64,000 nucleotides of DNA from Plasmodiophora brassicae. Lineage: Eukaryota; Endomyxa: Phytomyxea; Phytomyxea; Plasmodiophorida. The notes under the pieces are model-generated. The model was not told the DNA's origin, searched no databases, and saw only the letters and a list, made by a program, of their open reading frames with translations. The position numbers were made by a program, and so were the translations under genes. Positions 24,329 to 33,799 of this stretch are shown here, piece by piece (within the stretch, counting starts at the first letter, position 1; each line of letters begins with the position of its first letter). Location of the stretch: NCBI GenBank assembly GCA_036867785.1, contig CP145420.1, forward strand, positions 496,001-560,000, read 5' to 3'.

Positions 24329-25365
24329 ACGGTTGTATTACTACGTTGATTGAGAGATAACTGTGCGACATCGACAACACGTGCATGGTCCCTACGGCAA
24401 AGTAATCTCTCATAAGAGCACGTTCGACAAACGTAGATAGCAGTAAGGGCGATCATGCGAAACGTAAACATGTCAGAAACAGCCATAAAGTGTCTTCGAC
24501 AACTTATGATGCAGTATAAACCAGAACTGCATCGTTCGGACTGGTGCCAGATGGTCATCACTCATGGAACAACAGAGAACAGAAACCGGGAAAAACGTTG
24601 TTACCTAAGGGCACATGTTAGATACAGTACATGATTGACAGGCAATAAAACACATCGTGCATCAGACTTTCGAAAACGAAACATCATCCCCACGAGAAAG
24701 AATCGGAAGAGGGAGCTAAGTTCTGTCATCATTTGGAAATAGGAAACCGACCCAACAAGATACCACAATCCAATGACAACACCATACGCAGGTGCCTACC
24801 TGTGATGTTGAGAACCGTCAGCCTCAAGGCGAAATGCCCGTGCGGTGTTGTTGGACAGCGAGATCGCCTGCAAGACCTACAGATGCCGCCACGGAGTCCG
24901 TGAACTAGGTACCGTATATGGGCTGCTGCCCTAAGATAACTCGCGAGTCTCGCGACGCGGGGACTTGATACGAAAGCCCCTGGAGCTCCCAATTCCCATC
25001 CCATTCCCGGCCTCTGACGTGTGGACAGATCCCTGACAGTCTCCGGCCCTGAAGAGCAGATCTATAATGATGTCATCGAGCGAAATGCTGCAACGGGCCG
25101 GGAAGATTGACAACGTGCTAACTGCTAAGGCGACGCAGAAGCGGCTGAGCAGGTGGACGCCGGCTTCAGGAATTCGGTTTACGGCCAATGGGTGACTCCT
25201 GGTCGTCTAGAGAATGCCGTCGCCACAGCTCTGTTCGGCGACCTTCACGCAGAGTCGATGACGGTCTGCTCCCGCAAACCCCGTCGGCGCGTCCATTGCC
25301 GTCTGTTATGGTGAAACACAGCCATACTTCATCCACCGAGACGTGCCCGTCAGACATCGGCGTCA
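24329..25365. other. AT-richer region, possibly 3' exons of RMI1; unresolved
   Basis: RMI1 homologues often carry a second OB fold downstream. Minus-strand pieces here have OB-like composition, such as SVDEVWLCFTITDGNGRADG (25.35-25.28 kb) and HFALRLTVLNITG (24.83-24.80 kb), but I could not chain them by splice sites. From 24.33 to 24.7 kb I see nothing recognisable. Confidence 0.3.
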
Positions 25366-26249
25366 TTACCTCGCGAAATGCTCCGATTTGAAAACGCAGG
25401 AACGACTATAATGCAGCATCCAGACTGTGAGCACGGTGCAAATGAGGACGCCAATACGTATGAGCAGAGCAGCGGCACGGTATGGGACAGAGGAAACCTG
25501 GTGAACAGGTTGCGGCAACTCCTTAGGCACAAGGCCGATATTAATCCCCGCGTTTATGACGACGAGTTGGCTCGCGACAGTTGACTCTGCTGGTCGTGAG
25601 CAACTGGACCCCGTGCAGTGACCTGGCATTGCACCGTTCATCAACACAAACCGCTCGAAGATCGAGGTCGTCGGAAGATAGCGAACCTTAAAGTCGCAGC
25701 CTCCACCAACGACAAAGGTGTTGCGAGGCGTCAGCAACAGGTGACCCATTCGAACTGGCACATCTTGGCAGATGATCTTGACCCCGTGCGTGCCAGACAG
25801 AGCATCCGACATCGGTTTCCGTTCGACCGCAAACGCATATCGAGCGCCATCCGTCAAACACAGTTTCAATGTCCGTTTGCCCTACGACACCGATATGCGT
25901 AAGGGCGCCGTCCAGCGCCTCTCCTGCTGGTCCCTACTGGCGGTCTGTCCTGCTCATCATGCTTTCGACCAATATCTGCCCCATCCACAACTTGTAGAAG
26001 CCGTCGCCCTGCATACAGGTTCATCAGAAGAGATGCGATCCAGCAGGGCAGCAATTGATTCGGACCAGGGAGACAGTCGACAGACAGCATGTTCTCGGGA
26101 ATGCATGGTACGCAGCACTCATGCGCATGCGCCAACGCCAGCTGCTCCATGACGCACCGAGAGTCACCCTGGCAGTGGGCCAGCGTCTCTCGTAGCCAGT
26201 CTGCTGCGACGGCACCCTCCAGCGCACTCGGCAACGACACCGGCGCCAT
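25366..26249 (-). CDS. RMI1: RMI1-like OB-fold protein of the BLM-TOP3-RMI complex (3' end unresolved)
   Basis: RMI1 scaffolds topoisomerase III and a RecQ helicase to dissolve double Holliday junctions in the nucleus. ATG 26249 begins MAPVSLPSALEGAVAADWLR. A helical N-terminal part leads to RRLLQVVDGADIG, matching the family's FYALQIN-type strand. Then comes the OB core: TLKLCLTDGARYAFAVERKP, VPVRMGHLLLTPRNTFVVGG, where the family has LQLTDG, (E)YxPIP and RxGxLLLxPENVxVLGG. Two GT...AG introns of ~66 and 56 nt join these blocks. The frame runs on to ~25366 with a hydrophobic stretch (RAAALLIRIGVLICTVLTVW) that is unusual for RMI1 and may be read-through of an intron. Divergent from the LRR gene, 116 bp away. 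Confidence 0.72.
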
Positions 26250-26365
26250 AAATTGGGTGTTTTAGGTACCAACCGGTCACTGCGTTGAGGATCCCAATTC
26301 CCAGGGCACCATGAGCAGATATTCCTCTGGCATGATCGAATCCAGCTGTACGACAACTGTATGCG
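26250..26365. promoter_or_regulatory. Short divergent intergenic region shared by RMI1 and the LRR gene
   Basis: Only 116 bp separate the two start codons on opposite strands, so the core promoters must overlap or be bidirectional. I see no clear TATA box. The role is inferred from geometry alone. Confidence 0.4.
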
Positions 26366-29260
26366 ATGCAGAGTGCCGGCCGTCGACCTTCTCCGGTTCT
26401 ACCAACCCTGGCGGAAGGCGAAGACGAGACAAATGACAAACCCAACGCAGATCCGCCCGGACAGCCGCAATCGGATCAGCTGCCGCTAATGACGTCCGCT
26501 CCAAAGCTGACGCGGCCGTTAAGCTTCCTGGAACGTCAACAGAGCGACCTGCAACAGCGCCACCACCGCCGTCGAATGCTAGCGAATGGGGCCGAATCCG
26601 TCGTCCACAAGCCGGCCCCGGCGATACCGACGGGCCCATTCGTCAGAACGTCCCGCGCCGTTCCCGTATCGGTTCGGGACCTGACCCATCTATCGGACAT
26701 CGCCGGCGAGGCCGCCGACCGCGAGACCTGGACGTCCTGGCGCACGCCGGCGCTTCGCCAGCGCCGCCTCGACAAAGGCATGTCGTCCGCGTTCTTCACG
26801 CACCTCGAACAGGTCCCCCAGGCCGGCCACGATCGTTCTGCGCCGATCACTGCCTACGTCGACGCCTGCCGCAGGGTCATGGTCCCGGTCCGCCCCATCG
26901 TCATCAACGACCAGGGCGCGGACCTGTGCGCCCGCGCCATGGAGCTGATCGACGGCCACGCCGTCGCCGTCAGATGCGCGCTGGAGGCCAGCGGCGCCAC
27001 GTCCGTCGACCTGGCTGACAACTGCATCGGGCCGGTCGGCACGGAGGTCCTGCTGTCGGCCCCGCAGCTGCGCAAAGTCGTCCTGTCCGGGAACCGGCTC
27101 GGCCGGCACGGCGCAGTTGTCTGCGCGCAGTTCCTCGTCCTGCACCAGCGCTGCCAGCTCATGCAGCTCGATATCGCCGGCAACGCCGTCGGCGCTTACG
27201 GCGCCCAGCTCGTTGTCGACGCCATGCTGACGAACCGGACGCTCACGTCGCTGAACGTCGCCAGGAATGCGGTCGGCGATGACGGCGCGCGACACATCGG
27301 TCGACTGCTGAACGACGCGATGTCGACGCTGCGGAACCTGGACATCAGCGGGAACGGCATCACAGAGGACGGGTTCGCGTATGTTGCGACCGGCCTGGAA
27401 AGGAATCGCCGTTTATGCACATTGATTGCGTCGGGGAATTCGCTGATGAAGACGGGCGTGCTGCTGGCCAGCGTCCTGGAACGGCACCCGGCGATGCGGC
27501 GGGTCGACATTGGCAACTGCGACGTCGGCGTCGATTCGGGCATGGTCCTTACCAGGGCTCTGCGTCTGAACCCGCGCATCGAGGAGATCGTCCTGAACGG
27601 GAACCCGCTGGGGACATCAGCCCGGGCCATCGTCTGGTGCCTGGTGACAACGTCGGCCGCAAGCCGCGTCCAGCGCCACCTGCACTTATCCAACTGCACT
27701 ACGGTCGAGGAGGATGCTGACGACCCGTTCCTGTTCGACCCGAGGTCGCCGGGTGGGCCTCGGGTCCTCGACATGGCGTCGCCATTCCATCAAGCCGTTG
27801 CCACCGAGGTGCTGGCCATGGCGACGCTGCCGGGGATCACATCGCTGACGAACGTGTCGATCGGGATGCGGGACGCGCCCGGTGTCCTCGACGTGCGCCG
27901 ACCGGACCCCTGGGCGACGCTGCCCGCCAGGGGCGTCGTCCAGTTCGACTTCATGTGGTACCCGCGGCCGACGCAGCTGGCCGATGCCCTCAGCGACAGC
28001 GAATTCGGGTCGGTGATGCGTCTGCTGTCCGACCCGCTGCTCGTCACCGATATCGACCGGCTTCGCCTGTTCGAGTCGTCCTGCTCCAGCCTCACGTACC
28101 GCGACACGCAGATCCGCGACGTCCTGTCATTGTTCACCCCCGGCAGCCCTGAGCGAATCGTCGCCGCCGCTCACCTCCTGATCTCCTCCGTGCGCACGTC
28201 GCCCGGCGACCCGCTGGCGTCGCTGTTCGCCCCGAACGACCGCGTCCTGGTCGACCGGGCCACGCACCTGTTCAGCAGGACGAACCCGACCGGGCACTAC
28301 CGGCTGAACCTGTCGTCGGCCGTCGACCGGCACATCGCCCAGGTCCTGGTCGACGTCAGCGGGTGGCACGCGCTGCAGTCGCGGAACGGGGCCCCGGGCC
28401 TGTCCCAGAGCTGCAACGGGCACCTGTGGCGCAACGAAACGCTCGACGGCGCCCCCTTCGTGTTCGCCCCGCCCATGCGCCTGCCGCCGCGCGGCATCCT
28501 CGACCTGGACTTTGTGCTGCGGTCGACGGACGTGTCGGCGGCGGCGTCGGTGCCGGCGCTGGCGCACGACTTTGTCGACCTGCTGCAGACGCTCAACGGG
28601 TACCTGGACGACGAGGACGGCGGCGTCGTTCAGGAGGTGCAGCACCGTGTGGTGGACTGGGTCGACTTCGAGCCCGTGTCGATCCCGGCGATCTCGAACG
28701 TGGAGCGCGCCCTGGGCGCGCTGCGCCGCCTGTGCTCGACCGATCTGCTGCTCGCCGAGCAGGCGGCGGTCGTGCTGCGGTGCTTCAGGACGATGCCGGG
28801 GCGGGTCGACGCGTTCGTCTGCATGTACGGGAGGATCATCGGCGACCAGGCCGTCCGGCACCTGTTCCAGAGCATGTTCGACGCGTCGTCCCAGATCACG
28901 TTAATGTCGCGCCTGGGCCCGCTGGCGCTCTGGAGCCCGTTCGTCCCCGTCCCGTCGTACAGCGTCGAGCTAAGGCACGCGGACGCGCGCCTCCTCGTCG
29001 GGCACATCCTGCGGATGGTCCTGGTCGAGCGGCGCCTGCAGGTCAGGAACGCGGTCCTGGACGGCCGCCCGATCAACATCCCGGCGGTCTGGATCGCGCA
29101 GATGCCCGATCGGGGCACGCTCCGGTTCGACCTGGCCGTCGCCGAACCGAACCTCGCCGTTCGCCAGCGCATCGCCAGGAGCGTCCTCGGGTGGGACCCG
29201 GGCGTTATCCAGGCCGCCATAGACGCCATGGGCAGCACGACCCTCCATAGCCACGTATAA
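26366..29260 (+). CDS. Leucine-rich repeat (RNI-type) protein with repeated C-terminal module, 964 aa
   Basis: A single long exon with very high GC. Residues ~1-190 are low-complexity and basic. Residues ~190-450 contain consecutive RNI-like LRRs of ~28 residues: SVDLADNCIGPVGTEVLL, QLDIAGNAVGAYGAQLVV, SLNVARNAVGDDGARHIG, NLDISGNGITEDGFAYVA and EEIVLNGNPLGTSARAI, forming a curved binding surface. After ~500 the pattern changes. Three times a hydrophobic segment ending PxRGxLxFDF recurs (LPARGVVQFDF, LPPRGILDLDF, MPDRGTLRFDL), at residues ~520, ~710 and ~910, each followed by a helical region. I know no name for this module. There is no signal peptide or transmembrane helix. Long reverse-strand frames inside it are GC shadows. 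Its stop is 20 bp from the convergent carboxypeptidase stop. Confidence 0.82.
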   Translation: MQSAGRRPSPVLPTLAEGEDETNDKPNADPPGQPQSDQLPLMTSAPKLTRPLSFLERQQSDLQQRHHRRRMLANGAESVVHKPAPAIPTGPFVRTSRAVPVSVRDLTHLSDIAGEAADRETWTSWRTPALRQRRLDKGMSSAFFTHLEQVPQAGHDRSAPITAYVDACRRVMVPVRPIVINDQGADLCARAMELIDGHAVAVRCALEASGATSVDLADNCIGPVGTEVLLSAPQLRKVVLSGNRLGRHGAVVCAQFLVLHQRCQLMQLDIAGNAVGAYGAQLVVDAMLTNRTLTSLNVARNAVGDDGARHIGRLLNDAMSTLRNLDISGNGITEDGFAYVATGLERNRRLCTLIASGNSLMKTGVLLASVLERHPAMRRVDIGNCDVGVDSGMVLTRALRLNPRIEEIVLNGNPLGTSARAIVWCLVTTSAASRVQRHLHLSNCTTVEEDADDPFLFDPRSPGGPRVLDMASPFHQAVATEVLAMATLPGITSLTNVSIGMRDAPGVLDVRRPDPWATLPARGVVQFDFMWYPRPTQLADALSDSEFGSVMRLLSDPLLVTDIDRLRLFESSCSSLTYRDTQIRDVLSLFTPGSPERIVAAAHLLISSVRTSPGDPLASLFAPNDRVLVDRATHLFSRTNPTGHYRLNLSSAVDRHIAQVLVDVSGWHALQSRNGAPGLSQSCNGHLWRNETLDGAPFVFAPPMRLPPRGILDLDFVLRSTDVSAAASVPALAHDFVDLLQTLNGYLDDEDGGVVQEVQHRVVDWVDFEPVSIPAISNVERALGALRRLCSTDLLLAEQAAVVLRCFRTMPGRVDAFVCMYGRIIGDQAVRHLFQSMFDASSQITLMSRLGPLALWSPFVPVPSYSVELRHADARLLVGHILRMVLVERRLQVRNAVLDGRPINIPAVWIAQMPDRGTLRFDLAVAEPNLAVRQRIARSVLGWDPGVIQAAIDAMGSTTLHSHV

Positions 29261-29280
29261 ACACGGAACCGTGTAGGACG

Positions 29281-32200
29281 TTAGGTGTCAGAGGCTGTCG
29301 TGAACGGCTTCCGAGCGGCACCCGTCCTTGGTTTGGCCGGCGGACGCGTCTTTGGCTTGTCGGCCGTCTGTTTGCGTCGCGCCAGGCGTCGGCGTTGCTG
29401 TTTGGCGGCGTCGGCACCGTTGTGGAACGCGGTGACCTCCAGGGCGGCTCTCGAGACGAACGCTTGGTCGGACGATACGAGGTCGTGGATCGTCCTGCAG
29501 AACTCCTGCCCCATCGTCTAGAGGGCGTGCGTCCATCAGAACAACGTCACGTGCGACGCTGGCAACCGATCCGTTACTTCGTAATGGGTCGGGTTGTACA
29601 GCAATCCTTTCAGCGGGCCGAACGAACTTCCGCTGAACTGTGCGCCCCAGTTATCAGCACCGACCGTCAGCGCGTTTGCTCAGCGACCAGACGTACTGTC
29701 GCCTCCAGCGTGAAGCAGAACGTCAGCGGGAGCTCGCGCCACAGAACCACCTGGTCAAAAGGCGTCGGCCGGCCGCCCACAGCAATCACCCCAGACAGCG
29801 AACCTTACCCGTGCGGTGCCGGCTCGTGATTTCTGCACGCTGAAACAGCATTGCTCCATGCTGAACAGGCTGTAGGCGCGGCGCGCCACCATGGTCGGGA
29901 AGATGCGCTCCTTGTTGGGGAAGTCGGCGCCGACCGTCGCCAGCCAGGAGGGTCGGGTCGCCGCGGGCCCTGCGCGCTCCTCCATCGGGCGGGTCGACGG
30001 CGCACAGTCGTCCTCGTCGTTGCCGTACATCATGAAGTTGGACGTGATGCTGTGCCCGTGGAAGTCGCAGAACAGGAGCAGCGTGCGCGTACGCGCCAGC
30101 CCCTGGATCATTCGTTTCGCGTGGTACACCACGGGGCTCGTCGACTCCCGCGGGTTCATCCACTGCCGGTTCTGGTCGTGGCCCGACAGCGAGCACCGGT
30201 AGTTGCCCTCGATGACGCCGTCCGGGTTCAGCATCGGGATCAGCTTGAAGACGACGCTGTCCCGGAGCAGGATCGCCGTGTCGGACGATCCTGTCAGGAA
30301 CTCCAGGGCGCCCTTCATCACCCAGGACGCGTTCGTCTCCCCCGGGTGGATGCGCGCCGTCAGCACGACGACGGGACGCTGCTCGATCGACGCCTGGCTC
30401 GACTTGAAGTTCGTTATCGTCAGAACTGGGGCCACCGACGTCAGCAGCGAAGCGAAGGGCGCACCGTCAGCAGCAGGCGCGCTTACGATCGACAGCGTTG
30501 CCGCCGCGCGAGTAACACAGAACCTGGCGCCGAAGGAACGCGCTATGGGCGGTGCTCGACTCCAGCGACGCCAGGCACGCCCGCTGGAACGAGAACGTGA
30601 ACGGGTAGCAGTGCGCCAGGAACACGGTGTCGTTGTCGTACGGGAACGTCATCGTGAACGTCAACGTGAAGTGGTACTCGTGCTCCAGGGCGTCGTCCTC
30701 TGTCGCCGTCCACTTCTTCGCCTTGCGCTTCAGCAGGTGGGCGTGCGGCTTCTGCAGATAGTTCTGGAAGTAGGCGATGTCGGTGGCGGTCTGGACGCGC
30801 GCCCACGACCGCCCCTGCAGGTCGAAGGCCTGCTGCGAGAACATCACCGGGCGCATGCCCCGGTTGAACGCGCTGTCCGGTTTCTCCAGGTTGACAATGT
30901 TGAACTTGTACGGCGCGTTCGCCCGCGTGTCCTGCACCCGGAACAGGAACCACTGGGTGCGCCCCACCGCGTTGATGTCCGACGACAGGATCAGGTCGTA
31001 CTCTGTCTCCCCGGTCCGAATCGCTCGGAACAGGTTCCCTGTCACCAGCAGCTGGTCATCGGCGGCGCTCGTCAGCCATGCGTCACTGCCGCCGACCGGA
31101 TTCGAATCTGGACTCGAAAGTTAGCGATGGCGTCTCGTATGGCGACGGGTCCGTCTGCTGGACCAGGAACGACGGGGCATCGTCCTGGTCAGTCGCGTCC
31201 GCCGCAGGCGCTCCTGGCCCATCATCTGGAATGGCGTTCGTGTCGTTCGCGTTGTAGGTCGTCTTGGGCGAGGAGCTGGACGCGGGCACCTGCAGGAATG
31301 CCCCATCGTGGAAACTTCGATCGTAGACGACCCGCATCTGGGGGCAGGTCAGCAGACGAACGACACGCATCGTGACGCGCCGTTGGCCTACAGGGGACGC
31401 GTTGGCGACCCGGAACCGGTTCGTCGATGCGTTCATGGTGGTCAGCACCATGGACGGTGGGGCGACGTGCTGCTGCTCGATGGCGGTCGTGTCGATGCCC
31501 GGGCGCCCGTTCGCCTTCGCCATGACCAGGCAGTCCGGGCACGCCAGCATGCGCCGAACGCTCTTGGGCGCGTCGGCCGCTCGCAACTCGACGGCCGCCC
31601 TGCCCGCCCCCCATGGTCGTCAGGCGCGTCCACCCGGCAGGGCACGCACGACCGATACCTGTTGAAGAACGCGATGCTGGCCGGGTCGCGAGGATCCCAC
31701 AGCTCGGGCGAGAAGTGCACCGGGTCGAAGTCGGCGTCGATCGGCGACGAACCGGGTGCCGGGTCAGCGCCTGCCGCCTCGCCGGCCCGGTCGTCGTCGT
31801 CCACGTCCGAACAGCTGTCGTCGGACGCGTACCCGTCGTCCACGTCGGGCGCGTCGTCGTTCGGGAACTTGAGCGGCAGGAAGTTGCTCTTCAGGTTGTA
31901 GATGGAGTCGGGGGCGGCCGCGCCGTGGTGGCGCTGGAGGTGCCACAGGACCAGGCAGGCGAGGCGGACGGCGGCGGGCTTCATCAGGTGGTGGTCGATC
32001 AGCGCCAGGATGGCGTCGAACCCGCCGCTGTCCTGGATGACGCGGGCGCCGTCCTCCACGCTGGCCACGTTCCTCAGCATGCGCATCAGGACGACGAACG
32101 TCTTGTACACGAACTTGTACTGGGCCAGGGCGTCGTAGATGAACTGGACGAACCCGTTGTCGAGGACCTTGCCGATCGCCAGCCGGCTGGCGCACAGGCG

Positions 32201-33029
32201 TTCCAGCAGGGCGAGCGCTGAGGAGAAGACGCGCGCGTTCGCCAGGTGCCGACGCGACGCCTGCACGACGAGGTCGATGCCGCGAACCTTGGCGATGACG
32301 GCCGTGCTTGCAGGCGACCGCTTCACCATCAGCGCCAGGAAGTCCAGCGACAGACGCGTCAGCTTCTGGTCGCTGTCGAACGACGTCTGCCCCAGCAGCT
32401 CTACGACGCTGACCAGCCCGCCTGTACAACGACGATGAACGCCCGGGGGGAGCGATCGACGGGGGCGCTCGCCGACCTTGAAGCCGGACCATAACGGCGG
32501 CACGCTTGTCCACCGAGCAGACGTCGATGAGGACGCGCACACAGTTGACGTTGATGGTCGGGTGCCTCGGGTGGCACTTCATGGCGAACATCACCGACGA
32601 CAGGACGCCGGATCCGTACCCGGCCATGGCGAACTCTTTCCGGGACCCGGTCTACAGCAACACGGCGGGCGCCGACGTCAGACGGGCGCTGCCCTGCGAT
32701 GTGGGTGGGGGGCGCACACGGTCCCGACCATCGTGCTGGCCGCTTGCGTCAGCGCCTCGGTGATGTCGACGTGCCCGGGGAACCTGGGCAGGCAGGTCAC
32801 GATGGCGTCCAGGCAGTCGCCCACCACGACTTGCGATCGCGTGTTCTGTAGAACTAGGCAGGGAGGTAGGGCGAACCGTCAGCGGGGGGCAGGGACCGCA
32901 CCCGGCGCCGATTGTACCGATAGCGGAGGCGAACGCCTTGAGCGCCTGGGCCGCTGCCAGGACGGCGTCCGGTTCGGTCGCGCTGCGCAACCTGGCCAGC
33001 ATGTCGGCACGATCCGACGTGAGCGCCAT
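29281..33029 (-). CDS. AGTPBP1: Cytosolic carboxypeptidase (CCP/AGTPBP1 type, M14D) with ARM-like N-terminus
   Basis: CCPs remove glutamates from the ends or side chains of tubulin. ATG 33029 starts MALTSDRADMLARLRSATEP. An armadillo-like helical region follows (32.5-31.9 kb: LTRLSLDFLALMVKR, MRMLRNVASVEDG), then an acidic linker. The CCP N-domain reads SLTFESRFESG/NLFRAIRTGETEYDLIL. The M14 catalytic domain has the zinc ligands in TARIHPGETNASW and LFCDFHGHS, substrate-site NPDGVIEGNYR, and a later GTARVVLWREL. The C-terminus is EFCRTIHDLV plus a basic tail ending at 29281. At least eight GT...AG introns of 53-77 nt were traced, all restoring frame. Length and the ARM part resemble CCP1/CCP4. 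Presence of a CCP suggests flagellar or other modified microtubules at some life stage (inference). Confidence 0.88.
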
Positions 33030-33249
33030 TGCAACAAGCGCTGTCGTCGGCGTGGGTGTTGCTGACCACGTTCGGTAACGTTTGGGCGGGGAGGTCCCGC
33101 CTCCCCGCCCAGCAATATGTAGGTAGATGGGGCGGGGGGTCCTGTCCACAATTGGTCGGCCGATGCCGTCCACCCGATGAAGCGGCCGATTACGACGTCC
33201 GGGGTACCTACGCCGGCGCCATTTCGATAATCGTGTGTGAGGGTACGTC

Positions 33250-33651
33250 ATGATGAAGATTGCCGCTGCGGTTGCAGGCGTCCTGTTCGCGCATTGCAGC
33301 GCTCAAATGTTGTCGACGAGCGATTCGTCACCGGCAGCGGGGTCCCCCTTCAACGCGACAACGCCCACCATGGTACCGACGACAGGAAGCACGACACCAC
33401 TGGACGCCAGCACGTCTGGATCGGGGCACTCGGCCCATGACCCTAGTTCGACGAATTCAACAGGTACCCATGGTTTGGCAAGCCCTGGCGGAACCAGTCC
33501 GGGCGCGACGGCCCCTGAGGGCGCCAATTCGACCTCGGCAACGACGCCGACCGGGGCGAACAACAAGCCCGCGGTCGTGTCTGGCGCGTCGCCTGCTGCT
33601 GGCGTCGTCCACACTGCGTTTGCCATCGCGTTCCTCATCGTTGCCTGCTGA
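33250..33651 (+). CDS. Mucin-like surface protein, probably GPI-anchored (133 aa)
   Basis: The protein has three parts. A signal peptide (MMKIAAAVAGVLFAHCSA) is followed by ~95 residues that are almost entirely Ser, Thr, Pro, Ala, Gly and Asn, with N-glycosylation sequons such as NATT and NSTG. A C-terminal hydrophobic segment (VVHTAFAIAFLIVAC) sits right at the stop with no polar tail, as in GPI-attachment signals; a small-residue omega site is available in SGASPAAG. The sequence suggests a heavily O-glycosylated coat or matrix protein. No enzyme domain is present. The gene is intronless and divergent from the carboxypeptidase start, 220 bp away. Confidence 0.65.
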   Translation: MMKIAAAVAGVLFAHCSAQMLSTSDSSPAAGSPFNATTPTMVPTTGSTTPLDASTSGSGHSAHDPSSTNSTGTHGLASPGGTSPGATAPEGANSTSATTPTGANNKPAVVSGASPAAGVVHTAFAIAFLIVAC

Positions 33652-33799
33652 CGCTGCAACGTACTACTACTACAGCAGTCGTGTGCAGCTAGGAACGATT
33701 CGTGCGACTGCCGTTCAATGGACTGGATCAGTGGCCGCCCCCGTTCGGTGCGCGCGTGCAGCCACGGAGATCCCCGCCACTGACGCACCGTCGCGCCGC

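Noticed and set aside
28127-28861. Long reverse-strand frame (244 codons) inside the LRR gene, and similar ones inside other GC-rich genes
   Set aside because: Arg/Pro/Gly/His-rich shadow frames produced by high GC in the third codon position of the real gene; no motif, leader or splice logic.
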